Shown here one piece after another: positions 29,013 to 36,857 of a stretch of 64,000 nt of DNA. The stretch spans positions 186,001 to 250,000 of the forward strand of contig NZ_CP013926.1 in the NCBI RefSeq assembly GCF_001562115.1, given 5' to 3'. The stretch's first letter is position 1. Every line of letters begins with the position of its first letter. The notes beneath the pieces were generated by a model. It saw only the letters and a program-made list of their open reading frames with translations, did no database searches and was not told the origin of the DNA. This DNA is from Alteromonas stellipolaris (GTDB taxonomy: Bacteria > Pseudomonadota > Gammaproteobacteria > Enterobacterales > Alteromonadaceae). A program made the translations under genes and the position numbers.

Positions 29013-29966
29013 TTAAAAATTTGCAGTGGCAGTTAGATAGAAGCCTGTCGAACTAGGCTGCATAGGCAAGTTGCCCAAATCTACATAAGCTGCGGTGAGG
29101 GAAAATGACTTATTGGGAAAGTAAGCAATGAAGGCGTCGGTTACCGTATCCTCTTCAGCTAACCCGCCTAGGCGATTGGTTTGAGTTCTAAACTCAACGC
29201 CGATTACGGTTGAAGGGCTAGTTAGCAGCGCTAAGGAGCCTTCCCATTCCACTTTATAACTATCGTCATTCTCACTAGCAAAACCAAGTAAGCCAAAGGT
29301 GTTAGCTTTGGTATAGCGGGCAGTTAAATTGGTCAATAAGTTAAAGCCGTTAATGTGGCCTAAATAAAGTTTGGTGGCAGAAACAAAAAAGTCAGTACCG
29401 CTATCATCTTTAGCGCCCAGTATGCGTGCTACACCTTGATTGGGAAGTGGGCCGCTGCCATCAGGCAATAGAAGGGTGGTATCAAAATCTCGGTGCTTTT
29501 TATATTGGGCACCAACAGCCACTTGGGGCATCCAAGAACGTTGAGTAAATACACCATCACCCAACACTTTCACTTTTGCAGACACAATATCCATGTCGAT
29601 ACGGGTAGATTGGGCGGCGCTAATTGCTCCATCGGTGAGTAAACTGAAGACATTGCTAGTAATACCAGATGAAATATCCAAGCTTTGGCGCTGCACACTT
29701 AATTCTATGCGGTCGTAAATGCCTAAGCTGGCACCAAAGGTGGTTAAGGTGTAGTCGTTTAAATGTAGGTATTGAACGTTGGCGGTGCCGTTAATTTCTT
29801 CTTTACTGCCATAGCCGCTAATAAAGGCCCAAGGGGTGATACCACCACCAGCGGTACCTTCAAACCCGGTAATGCCGCCCGTTGCAGTTAGGCGAGAGCC
29901 CGTGTTTGCACAGCTGAAAAATGAAATTAAACAAAAGCCTAGGCAAAACAATATCGCTTTGATCAT
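29013..29966 (-). CDS. DUF3034 family outer-membrane protein
   Basis: The frame is open further upstream, but ATG 29966, preceded by AAAGGGA, starts a good signal peptide (MIKAILFCLGFCLISFFSCA), giving 317 residues. The mature N-terminus RLTATGGITGFEGTAGGGITPWAFISGYG matches what I recall of DUF3034, a family of predicted barrel proteins without assigned function. The rest alternates strand-like segments and ends in TATANF, a terminal phenylalanine fitting BAM insertion. It directly precedes the lipoprotein globin, suggesting a shared envelope function. Confidence 0.83.
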   Translation of the reverse strand: MIKAILFCLGFCLISFFSCANTGSRLTATGGITGFEGTAGGGITPWAFISGYGSKEEINGTANVQYLHLNDYTLTTFGASLGIYDRIELSVQRQSLDISSGITSNVFSLLTDGAISAAQSTRIDMDIVSAKVKVLGDGVFTQRSWMPQVAVGAQYKKHRDFDTTLLLPDGSGPLPNQGVARILGAKDDSGTDFFVSATKLYLGHINGFNLLTNLTARYTKANTFGLLGFASENDDSYKVEWEGSLALLTSPSTVIGVEFRTQTNRLGGLAEEDTVTDAFIAYFPNKSFSLTAAYVDLGNLPMQPSSTGFYLTATANF

Positions 29967-30039
29967 AAAGTCCCTTTCTTGAAGGTTACCTAAATAATAG
30001 GTCAGTTTTGCCAGAAATAAAGCCTTGCACGCGTTTTTC

Positions 30040-31971
30040 CTAAGCTGCAACCGTGAAGCGATTTTTGCCAGCACGCTTAGATTGGTATAGCGCTGTGTCG
30101 GCAGACTCCATTAGTGATTTTACGTCTAAAGCAATAAACTTATTTTGATCATGATAAGCCACGCCCAAACTAGCCGTTACACTAAAATCTGCGCCTTCTT
30201 TCGTGATAAAACGGTGACTTCTAATATTCTCGAGAATTCGTTTGGCTATTTCTTTAGCTTGTAACAGTGTGGTGCGGGGAAGGGCAATAATAAACTCGTC
30301 TCCCCCAATACGTGCAATAACGTCATTAGTACGTAGCGTATTTGCTGCAGTTTGCGCCACGGTTTTAATGACTTCGTCGCCCACGTGATGACCAAGGTTG
30401 TCGTTAATGTGTTTGAAGTTGTCTATGTCGAAAGAAATGAGTGCCAATCCAACATGGTTGGGGTTCAGCTTAACCAAGTTATTTTCAAAGTAATCAAAGA
30501 AATAACGCCGATTGTGCAGGCCAGTAAGCTCGTCTCGAATAGATAACGCCAGTAGTTTTTTTGCGTTTTTATTTTGGAAAATCACAAAAATAAGCAATAA
30601 GGCAAATATTAATGCTACTCCTGATAGCATCATATTTTTCTGTCGTACTTTCAGCGATTGCTCCCTTGCCGTTACCGCTTGCAGTTGGGTTTGTTGTTTT
30701 AATAGGGCTATTTCTTTGTCTTTACGCTCGGCCTCCATCGTAGCCTGTACTTGTGTGACATATTCTGAATTGTTTAATCGCTGCAATTCAAGAAAGTCTT
30801 TGTAATACATATGAATATATTCAAAAGCTTGCTCGAAGCGATTATCTTTAAATGCCACTAAACCTGCAATGTAATCAAGCTCTAAATGCCACTGCGTATT
30901 GTGTAATGCTTCTATGCCGTTAAAGATAGTACGTGCTTTCGATAAATCTTGTTTAGCTGCAGACAAGTTATCAAGGGTCAAATTGCATAGGGCGCGCTTT
31001 TTGTATAGTTCTGCGTTGTAATCAATGGGCCCCGATAAGCTCAATGCATCATCAATAGCACCAATAGCAAGGTTACACTCTCCTTTTTCTGCCATCGTCA
31101 TGGCGCGGCCATAATGCAAATAGAAATTTTCGCTGTGATTGTCAGTAAAGCTGAGTGCTATTTCGTAACGGTTAAAATAGGAAAGTGCATCATCCCAACT
31201 CTCTAGTTTCCGGTTCACCATAGCTAAACCCAACAAGGTACTGGCAACATGGGGTTGGTAGCCAATTGACTCGAAGAAGGTAAGAGCACCTTCGTAATAC
31301 TCAATGGCTTTTGTGTAATTCCCCAAATAGTTATAGGTGTCGCCTAAGCTCTCTTCTAATAACCCATTAAAAAAGGGGTTGTTTAAAGTGACAAGGTTTT
31401 TATAAGCATCTTGCAGTATGAGGGTGGCGCGGTAGTAGTCCCCTGAAAGTGCAAACCCATAACCTAATTCTCTAATAGCGAGCACATAAATAGTACTGTT
31501 AGTGTTTTCTTTGGCGACTTCAACTGCATACTTTAAAGTGTCGATAGCGCCTGAAATATTGCCTGTTTGGTGCATCCGACTCCCTTGTAAATAAAGCCAC
31601 AGCGCATGCTGCTCGTTGGTCATTACATTGGCGAGCGGTGCAACAGTAACTAGGGTGGCATCCATTTCTTTGTATAGGGTTAATACATTTTCGGACTGTG
31701 CTTTTCGTAGCAGTAACCAAACTCGGCCTTCATTGCTGAAGTCATTTGCTTGCGCGAGTGTGACTAATTTGCGGTAGGTTTGCTGAGGATGCAGAAAAAT
31801 GGACTCTTCAAAATCACGTAATGCATTCTCGCTAATTGCACCTGGTGTAGTGTCAGAAGCAGCTGTGGCTTCAGTCTCAGGGATTGCAGACACAGAAAAA
31901 GAAAGGCTAAACAGCATCCCCAATGCGGCGAAAAGTATTAAGAAACAGGTACGTCTATTTACTACAGCCAA
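30040..31971 (-). CDS. TPR-sensor diguanylate cyclase (GGDEF)
   Basis: This 643-residue protein starts at a TTG seven bases after a strong GGAGG. It has a signal peptide ending VSA-IP, a periplasmic run of TPR repeats (about 45-410), a charged coiled coil, one membrane segment at about 447-465 and a cytoplasmic GGDEF domain from about 477. GGDEF is at 556-560 and intact, and RTND nine residues before it forms an I-site. This layout is common in Alteromonadales and Shewanella and suggests sensing of periplasmic proteins or peptides. The gene lies 73 bp upstream of the DUF3034-globin pair and might be transcribed with it. Confidence 0.9.
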   Translation of the reverse strand: MAVVNRRTCFLILFAALGMLFSLSFSVSAIPETEATAASDTTPGAISENALRDFEESIFLHPQQTYRKLVTLAQANDFSNEGRVWLLLRKAQSENVLTLYKEMDATLVTVAPLANVMTNEQHALWLYLQGSRMHQTGNISGAIDTLKYAVEVAKENTNSTIYVLAIRELGYGFALSGDYYRATLILQDAYKNLVTLNNPFFNGLLEESLGDTYNYLGNYTKAIEYYEGALTFFESIGYQPHVASTLLGLAMVNRKLESWDDALSYFNRYEIALSFTDNHSENFYLHYGRAMTMAEKGECNLAIGAIDDALSLSGPIDYNAELYKKRALCNLTLDNLSAAKQDLSKARTIFNGIEALHNTQWHLELDYIAGLVAFKDNRFEQAFEYIHMYYKDFLELQRLNNSEYVTQVQATMEAERKDKEIALLKQQTQLQAVTAREQSLKVRQKNMMLSGVALIFALLLIFVIFQNKNAKKLLALSIRDELTGLHNRRYFFDYFENNLVKLNPNHVGLALISFDIDNFKHINDNLGHHVGDEVIKTVAQTAANTLRTNDVIARIGGDEFIIALPRTTLLQAKEIAKRILENIRSHRFITKEGADFSVTASLGVAYHDQNKFIALDVKSLMESADTALYQSKRAGKNRFTVAA

Positions 31972-31993
31972 AAAAAGCCCTCCGGATGGCTAC
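31969..31993 (-). promoter_or_regulatory. Ribosome site and TTG start inside competing hairpins
   Basis: On the minus strand, AGCC at 31991-31988 can pair with GGCT just before a run of seven T residues. As part of GTAGCCA it can alternatively pair with TGGCTGT across the start codon. The GGAGG ribosome site lies between the arms and the TTG start is within the T-run. Confidence 0.35.
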
Positions 31994-32110
31994 AACTTTG
32001 CTTAATTAACTGTGCTTGAATAACGTTGCTGGGATTTATGTTGCTTATTTAACCTGCAATCGAGCACTAGGTTAGTATGAAAAGTGTTCGGAGTGAAGCG
32101 ACATTTCTGC

Positions 32111-32704
32111 TTATTTTGTAAAGATCAATGTTTGCCAACTCACCCCTTGACGGTGCAATTTGTCACTAGAGGCGATGTTATGCATTAAGGTTAAGCCGCA
32201 AGATTTTGCGAACTCGATGGTGTCACTTACATTCACCGGATTAGCTACCCGTTCGTCATCAAATTCGCCGTGTCGTAAAGTAATTACTAAATGTCCTTCG
32301 GCAAAAAGCAATTGGCTACATCGTTGCAAGCTTTGCTGTTGCTGAACGTGGGTTAGATGCATCCAAACGGCACTAATTAAAATTAACCCGTAGTGTTGTT
32401 TTTTTTGTGATGTCAGTAAGGGCAGGGTATCTTTAATCCACGTTACCGACTCTCCTGTAAAGGCCATGCCCGATTGCATTAACGCGCTTGCAGGCTCAAT
32501 AGCAGTAACGTGATTTCCCATATTGGCCAAGGCTTTCGCGTCTCTGCCTGCCCCCGCACCTATGTCTAATATAGTGGTATGGGTTGGCGATGGTATATGT
32601 GACAACCATTCACCATGTACATCCTCAAATGCAACGCTAGTATATTGTGAAGCAAGCTTTGAAGCATGCTGGTGGTAATACGCGATGTGTTTATTGTACT
32701 TCAT
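32111..32704 (-). CDS. Class I SAM-dependent methyltransferase
   Basis: This 197-residue protein has the SAM-binding motif ILDIGAGAGRDAKALANMG followed by an acidic residue at the end of strand 2 (VTAIEPA), and a later LILISAVWMHL strand, all typical of small Rossmann-fold methyltransferases. The substrate cannot be told from sequence. Its start overlaps the argP stop by 4 bp, so it is translationally coupled to that regulator. Confidence 0.88.
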   Translation of the reverse strand: MKYNKHIAYYHQHASKLASQYTSVAFEDVHGEWLSHIPSPTHTTILDIGAGAGRDAKALANMGNHVTAIEPASALMQSGMAFTGESVTWIKDTLPLLTSQKKQHYGLILISAVWMHLTHVQQQQSLQRCSQLLFAEGHLVITLRHGEFDDERVANPVNVSDTIEFAKSCGLTLMHNIASSDKLHRQGVSWQTLIFTK

Positions 32705-33588
32705 GGTGTTAGCTGTTCTTTTGATATGTGTTTAACCATTTGGCTAAAATCGCCAAGGGCACTTGATGCCTGTTCTGTCCAATGCCAAAACAAAGGCACA
32801 CCTAATTGTTTGCTAGGAAATAGCGAGATGAGCTGGCCCGATTCAACTTCTTGTTTAACTTGTAAGGTTGGCAATAACGCCCACGCTACGCCTTCTATGG
32901 CCATTTTTGCAAATCCATGAGACGACGGATACCAATGACATGTGGTTAGGGACGGTGCGAAGTCTAAACACTCTCGCTGATAATCGGTGAGTAGGGTGGC
33001 ATCAAATTCGTCATAAAGTAAGCCCGGTGTGCCCATTACCCGCTCAGGGCTTACGTCATTTTTAAGGTAACGTTTTATAAAGCTGGGTGATGCATAGAGT
33101 TGATAATTCATGGTTCCCAGCCTAGCTGACTGCCCGCCGGTAATGGGAGTGCCAGTTTGGCTAATGCAGGCCATGACTTTACCTTGCTGCAATAGGGTGC
33201 GGGTTTGGGTTTGATCAGCATTATAGATATGTACGGGGTTAGAACGTATCTCGCTGAAGCTTGCCATCACCTCAGTAAACCATGTAGCTAGCACATCGTT
33301 GTTTACTGCCACACTCAGTGGCGAAGCACTGTCCGCCGCCCCGCTGCGTGTGGTTAGTTGCTCTTCTAATACACTCACTTTTTGCACGTGGGACAAGAGT
33401 TGTTCGCCAAGTGGCGTGGCTTTCAACGGTTTCATTCGTACCAAAACCGGCCCGCCCACTTGTTGTTCTAGTCGCTTTATCTTTTGCGAAACTGCCGACT
33501 GAGTCAGGTTGAGTGCTTGTGCACCGCGCTCAAAACTACCGTAGCGTAGTACTTCGCGAAAACTGTGTAGGGCGGCGTAATCAAGCAT
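32701..33588 (-). CDS. argP: LysR-family regulator ArgP
   Basis: This 295-residue LysR-type regulator has an N-terminal winged helix-turn-helix (about 3-62, with NLTQSAVSQKIKRLEQQVGGPVL split by the recognition helix) and an effector domain from about 90. The start MLDYAALHSFREVLRYGSFERGA is very like ArgP (IciA). In E. coli ArgP activates argO in response to arginine and is silenced by lysine. Here argO is divergent across 149 bp, which supports the assignment. A methyltransferase gene is coupled downstream. Confidence 0.92.
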   Translation of the reverse strand: MLDYAALHSFREVLRYGSFERGAQALNLTQSAVSQKIKRLEQQVGGPVLVRMKPLKATPLGEQLLSHVQKVSVLEEQLTTRSGAADSASPLSVAVNNDVLATWFTEVMASFSEIRSNPVHIYNADQTQTRTLLQQGKVMACISQTGTPITGGQSARLGTMNYQLYASPSFIKRYLKNDVSPERVMGTPGLLYDEFDATLLTDYQRECLDFAPSLTTCHWYPSSHGFAKMAIEGVAWALLPTLQVKQEVESGQLISLFPSKQLGVPLFWHWTEQASSALGDFSQMVKHISKEQLTP

Positions 33589-33633
33589 GATGGAGGCTGG
33601 TTCTCTAATTAACTAAGTGCTCTTGATTGTATT

Positions 33634-33671
33634 AATTAAATTAATAACAAAGAAAAATTATTAATTTAATT
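33634..33671. promoter_or_regulatory. AT-rich inverted repeat between argP and argO
   Basis: A perfect 14-bp inverted repeat (AATTAAATTAATAA at 33634-33647 and its complement at 33658-33671) with a 10-bp spacer sits between the divergent genes. ATTAAT-N3-ATTAAT at 33631-33645 overlaps it. It is a good candidate for the ArgP binding region. Confidence 0.6.
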
Positions 33672-33737
33672 TAGTCTAAAAGAGTAGCTAAAATCAACGC
33701 CTCTTATTCAATCATTTCAATTTTTGAGGTTTAGTTC

Positions 33738-34340
33738 ATGTTTGCGGCAGCGTTGAGTGGTTTTGTGATGGGCGGCACCCTAATAATTGCCGTTGGTGCA
33801 CAAAATAGCTTTTTAATCGAACAGTCTTTAAAGCGTCAATGGACAGGGTTGTTCGTACTGCTGTTTATCGTGAGCGATGCCATTTCCATTAGCTTAGGAG
33901 CAATGGGGTTCGGGCTGCTGTTACAAGAATATCCGTTGTTGGTATCAGTAACTAAATGGGCCGGCGTTGTGTTTCTTCTATGGTTTGCGTTTAACAAGCT
34001 TAAAGCTTCTATGGCTGATGATGCACTTGTGCTTGAAATGTCGAAGAAGCAAACGTCATTCAAGCGAGCCTTTCTTATTGCCATGGCGGTGACGTGGTTG
34101 AATCCTCATTTTTACTTAGATACGCTGTTGTTGATGGGAAATCTAGCTAGCCAGTGGCAACTGAATAAATGGTGGTTTGTCTTCGGTGCAATTTGGGCAT
34201 CTATCGTATGGTTTGTGGGACTAAGTACCCTAACCGCTAAATTCGCGCACCATATGCAGCGCCCGTCATTTTGGCGTTGGTTCAACCGCTTAAACGCAGC
34301 AGTATTAGGGGCGGTAAGTATTCAATTGGCTAGCTTGTAG
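33738..34340 (+). CDS. argO: LysE-family arginine exporter ArgO
   Basis: This 200-residue inner-membrane protein has about six helices, of usual LysE/ArgO length. The N-terminal GFVMGGTLIIAVGAQNSFLIEQ and the later AVTWLNPHFYLDTLLLMG match the conserved family motifs. GAGG lies eight bases before the ATG. Divergent argP implies control by arginine through ArgP. Confidence 0.94.
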   Translation: MFAAALSGFVMGGTLIIAVGAQNSFLIEQSLKRQWTGLFVLLFIVSDAISISLGAMGFGLLLQEYPLLVSVTKWAGVVFLLWFAFNKLKASMADDALVLEMSKKQTSFKRAFLIAMAVTWLNPHFYLDTLLLMGNLASQWQLNKWWFVFGAIWASIVWFVGLSTLTAKFAHHMQRPSFWRWFNRLNAAVLGAVSIQLASL

Positions 34341-34395
34341 TACAAGGCCAGTAGTTAAAGCGATTGGTGAAAGGCTGAGGGTAAAAGGAGATAAA

Positions 34396-34713
34396 ATGAG
34401 CTGGGTTTATTTGATTGTGGCTGGCTTATTAGAAATAGGTTGGCCGGTGGGTTTGAAGCTGTCTCAAGAGGCTGAAACCCGCGTGATGGGGATATTGTTA
34501 GCGATAGGGTTTATGGCGGCCAGTGGTTTTTGTTTATGGATGGCGCAAAAAAATATTCCCATAGGTACCGCATATGCTGTGTGGACAGGCATAGGCGCAG
34601 CAGGAACGTTTTTAGTTGGGGTCGTGTTTTATGGCGATCCTACTTCTATCGCGCGCTATTTTGGCGCAGCCCTTATCGTGGCAGGCGTAGTGGTATTGAA
34701 ATTAGCTCACTAA
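34396..34713 (+). CDS. sugE: SMR-family guanidinium exporter (SugE/Gdx)
   Basis: This 105-residue protein has four membrane helices. The essential glutamate of the small multidrug resistance family is E13 in GLLEIGWPVGLKLS, and the W-x-VGLK context is that of the SugE/Gdx branch rather than EmrE, so guanidinium export is the likely role. It has an AGGAG ribosome site. No guanidine riboswitch is visible in the 55 bp upstream, so it is probably cotranscribed with argO. Confidence 0.93.
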   Translation: MSWVYLIVAGLLEIGWPVGLKLSQEAETRVMGILLAIGFMAASGFCLWMAQKNIPIGTAYAVWTGIGAAGTFLVGVVFYGDPTSIARYFGAALIVAGVVVLKLAH

Positions 34714-34730
34714 GCTCACTAAGCTCACTA
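34704..34730 (+). repeat. Three perfect 9-bp tandem units across the sugE stop codon
   Basis: AGCTCACTA is repeated three times without gaps. The first unit contains the sugE stop codon, so the extra copies are not translated in that frame. Confidence 0.9.
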
Positions 34731-34746
34731 TCAGAATGTCGGGTAT

Positions 34747-34777
34747 AAAAAAGCTCAGGTAGTACCTGAGCTTTTTT
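34747..34777 (+). terminator. Intrinsic terminator after sugE
   Basis: A perfect 13-bp stem (34747-34759 with 34765-34777, core AGCTCAGG) has a 5-base loop, with A-run and T-run arms that also allow activity on the minus strand for the convergent DUF1499 gene. Confidence 0.88.
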
Positions 34778-34810
34778 GTGTATAGCCTAACGGTAACGAT
34801 TAGTTAGCGT

Positions 34811-35527
34811 CTAGTTAGGGTTTAGTTGGGCGCGAAGTGCAGTTAAAAAGGTATCGATGCGCTCGGCGTTTTTACCTAAATCGCTTCTACCAACCCGAGA
34901 CTTACTACGAATATCTACCAGGGTGTTATCGTCTTTAGCTTTAAGGCGAATAACCACATCATCTTTGAATCCAAACCACTGGGTGGTGTCAGTCGCTTCT
35001 AATGTATAGGGCAATGCGCCATCGGCAACACGCTCCCAGCCTAGTGCGTCAATAGTACGCTCGCTAGCGGCAAAGACTTCATCAATACTTTGCGCCAATA
35101 ATTGGGTTCTAATTTCAGGGTAAGCATCGATTTGCTGACGCGTTACCTCACCACCTTCGTAAGTAATAGGATTTGGTGCATTTTCACGCAGCGGTGCAAT
35201 AGCCACAAACGCCGGAGGATTGGTCACATCGGTAGTAATATCGTGAATAGGCGGTACGGTACTGGCTTTGCCCATCATGCTTACTGGCATGGCGACGGCA
35301 ATTAACGCTAATACAGCAAAAACAAATGTACTTCCCCAGCTGACGCTTTTACGTTTTATTAGTACTTGTAGAATAATAAGTATAATGGCTGCGCCACCCA
35401 CATATACGCCATAGCGCAGCGAGGTAAATGCGGTACCTAAATCGACGCCTGCGTATTGATATAGCGGGCCTGGTAGTACCACCATTAAAAATCCGATAAT
35501 GCTGGTCAATGCAATAAGTGCTTTCAA
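34811..35527 (-). CDS. DUF1499 domain membrane protein
   Basis: This 238-residue protein has three N-terminal membrane segments (about 4-22, 38-58, 68-88) and a C-terminal soluble DUF1499 domain, recognisable by PPIHDITTDVTNPPAF and the later IDVRSKSRVGRSDLGKNAERI. The family has no assigned function. No signal peptide is needed, and the soluble domain is probably periplasmic. It is divergent from the DnaJ-related gene across about 220 bp in which I see no clear regulatory site. Confidence 0.88.
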   Translation of the reverse strand: MKALIALTSIIGFLMVVLPGPLYQYAGVDLGTAFTSLRYGVYVGGAAIILIILQVLIKRKSVSWGSTFVFAVLALIAVAMPVSMMGKASTVPPIHDITTDVTNPPAFVAIAPLRENAPNPITYEGGEVTRQQIDAYPEIRTQLLAQSIDEVFAASERTIDALGWERVADGALPYTLEATDTTQWFGFKDDVVIRLKAKDDNTLVDIRSKSRVGRSDLGKNAERIDTFLTALRAQLNPN

Positions 35528-35756
35528 GTGAGCTCCTAATTATTATTGTTGCTTTGAATAACATAACTTTAACAGCCATTTGGCTATTTTGGTTCAAATT
35601 TTCCACTAAATTTGTGGGAGAGGTTTTTTGATATATTACAAAAATCATATAGAGCAGTGAAATTACAAAGGTACCAGAAGCCCAAGTGCGCTTTTAGGTA
35701 AGGGGAATTAAGCATCCTCTGCTATGCTATAGGCTGATACAAACATGAGGTTTACC

Positions 35757-36428
35757 ATGGGGAATGCCCAAGAGATACCTTCTTTTAACGTAACAAATGC
35801 GCAAAAAGTGGAGTTGTTGTTAGACATACTTTCCACTAAAAAAGCAGAGTTTGAGGAAGGGATGACAGAGTACGCGCTAATTTCTCAACTTAAGTCACCT
35901 CCTTATCAGTTGTTCAATGACAATGCGCTGCGCGATCCCCTCGCTTTGTTCAATACGCACTTTATCTTGTTTCATGCCCTATATTTACTAAGAAACCTTT
36001 GGCGTGATGCCCTGGTAGGCGAGCTAGATATTCATACTACCCGTATAGTGCTATTGCCCTTGAAATCGAGTGCTCAAAGCAACGGTGAGAGTAACACCAC
36101 AACATTGGGTAAAAGCGATTCACTTGCTGACTACTACCTGAACTGGCAAAACTTAACCAGTACTGGCGAAGCCGATGTAGAAGCTTTATTGAATAGTTTT
36201 TGGCAGCGAATGACGGGGGCCGACCCCGTTTTTGATTCAAAAGAAAGTATTGAGCAATGTCACACTTTACTCAATTTAGACGAATCTGTATCCATCACAT
36301 TAGCGATACTTAAGAGGCATTACCGAAAGCAGTTGGCAACAGTGCACCCAGACAAAGGGGGAAGCCATGAAGCAGCGCAGAATGTAATTTCGGCGTACCA
36401 AACTTTATTGCGGTATTACGGGCTCTGA
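35757..36428 (+). CDS. DnaJ-related protein with C-terminal J-domain
   Basis: The start is set at ATG 35757, which has GAGG six bases upstream; an earlier ATG at 35745 lacks one. The protein (223 residues) has an N-terminal helical region (about 10-150) of the DNAJ-related type and a C-terminal J-domain with the essential HPD in VHPDKGG near the end. J-domains stimulate DnaK ATPase, so it probably directs DnaK to a particular client. The N-terminal region SPPYQLFNDNALRDPLALFNTHF resembles other gammaproteobacterial proteins of this layout. The client is unknown. Confidence 0.88.
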   Translation: MGNAQEIPSFNVTNAQKVELLLDILSTKKAEFEEGMTEYALISQLKSPPYQLFNDNALRDPLALFNTHFILFHALYLLRNLWRDALVGELDIHTTRIVLLPLKSSAQSNGESNTTTLGKSDSLADYYLNWQNLTSTGEADVEALLNSFWQRMTGADPVFDSKESIEQCHTLLNLDESVSITLAILKRHYRKQLATVHPDKGGSHEAAQNVISAYQTLLRYYGL

Positions 36429-36473
36429 TGCTAAAAGTTGAATGAGAAGCGAGTTTTACTCCCTTAGTTTACC

Positions 36474-36497
36474 GTTGCAGTATAAAAATACTGCAAC
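36474..36497. repeat. 24-bp hairpin downstream of the DnaJ-related gene
   Basis: GTTGCAGTAT, four A residues, and the exact complement ATACTGCAAC. It lies 46 bp past the stop. There is no T-run on either side, so it may be an operator or an RNA 3' end structure. Confidence 0.6.
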
Positions 36498-36554
36498 TGA
36501 CCGACAAGATTTGCATCTTCGACTCCCTTTACTTTTAATCTTTAGTATATGCGC

Positions 36555-36574
36555 ACACAATGCAAATATTGTGT
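36555..36574. promoter_or_regulatory. Inverted repeat ACACAAT-N6-ATTGTGT
   Basis: A perfect 7-bp inverted repeat with a 6-bp spacer, about 285 bp upstream of the efflux adaptor gene. It is operator-like in size; its position relative to a promoter is unknown. Confidence 0.35.
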
Positions 36575-36857
36575 CAGGTATGCCATGAATATAGGTCTGT
36601 CATTATTCGTGCTGGCAGGAGAGTAACCCCTTCGTCACAGTAATTTGCTACTTTGCTAAGTTACTGCAATGTCGCGCTGCATTTGAAGTTTACGATCTCA
36701 TTAGTCCAGTTGGATGTGATCGGGCTGAGTAATGCCAAGGTATTTATAACTCGGCGCATGGAAGCTACCTAAAATAATATTGGTTCAAAATTTAAGTTTA
36801 TGGGTTAAACGTTCTCGTTTGCCGGTAACCGTTAGTTTTTAAATTCGAGAAATTATT

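Larger units (their letters stand above)
36429..36857. other. 429-bp intergenic region before the RND efflux operon
   Basis: No gene is supported here. It contains two inverted repeats listed separately (36474-36497 and 36555-36574) and, further down, the presumed efflux promoter. TTGCCG at 36819 and TAAATT at 36840 are only 15 bp apart, so the promoter call is uncertain. Confidence 0.6.

Noticed and set aside
29967..30074. Longer N-terminus for the DUF3034 protein
   Set aside because: It would overlap the diguanylate cyclase gene and bury the signal peptide; ATG 29966 has a good ribosome site.
31972..32110. Possible cyclic-di-GMP riboswitch before the TPR diguanylate cyclase
   Set aside because: A few words such as GCAAAG and CCGG occur, but the conserved core and paired elements of the known aptamers are missing.
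34341..34395. Guanidine riboswitch before sugE
   Set aside because: The 55-bp gap has no paired ACGR hairpins or ykkC-like structure.
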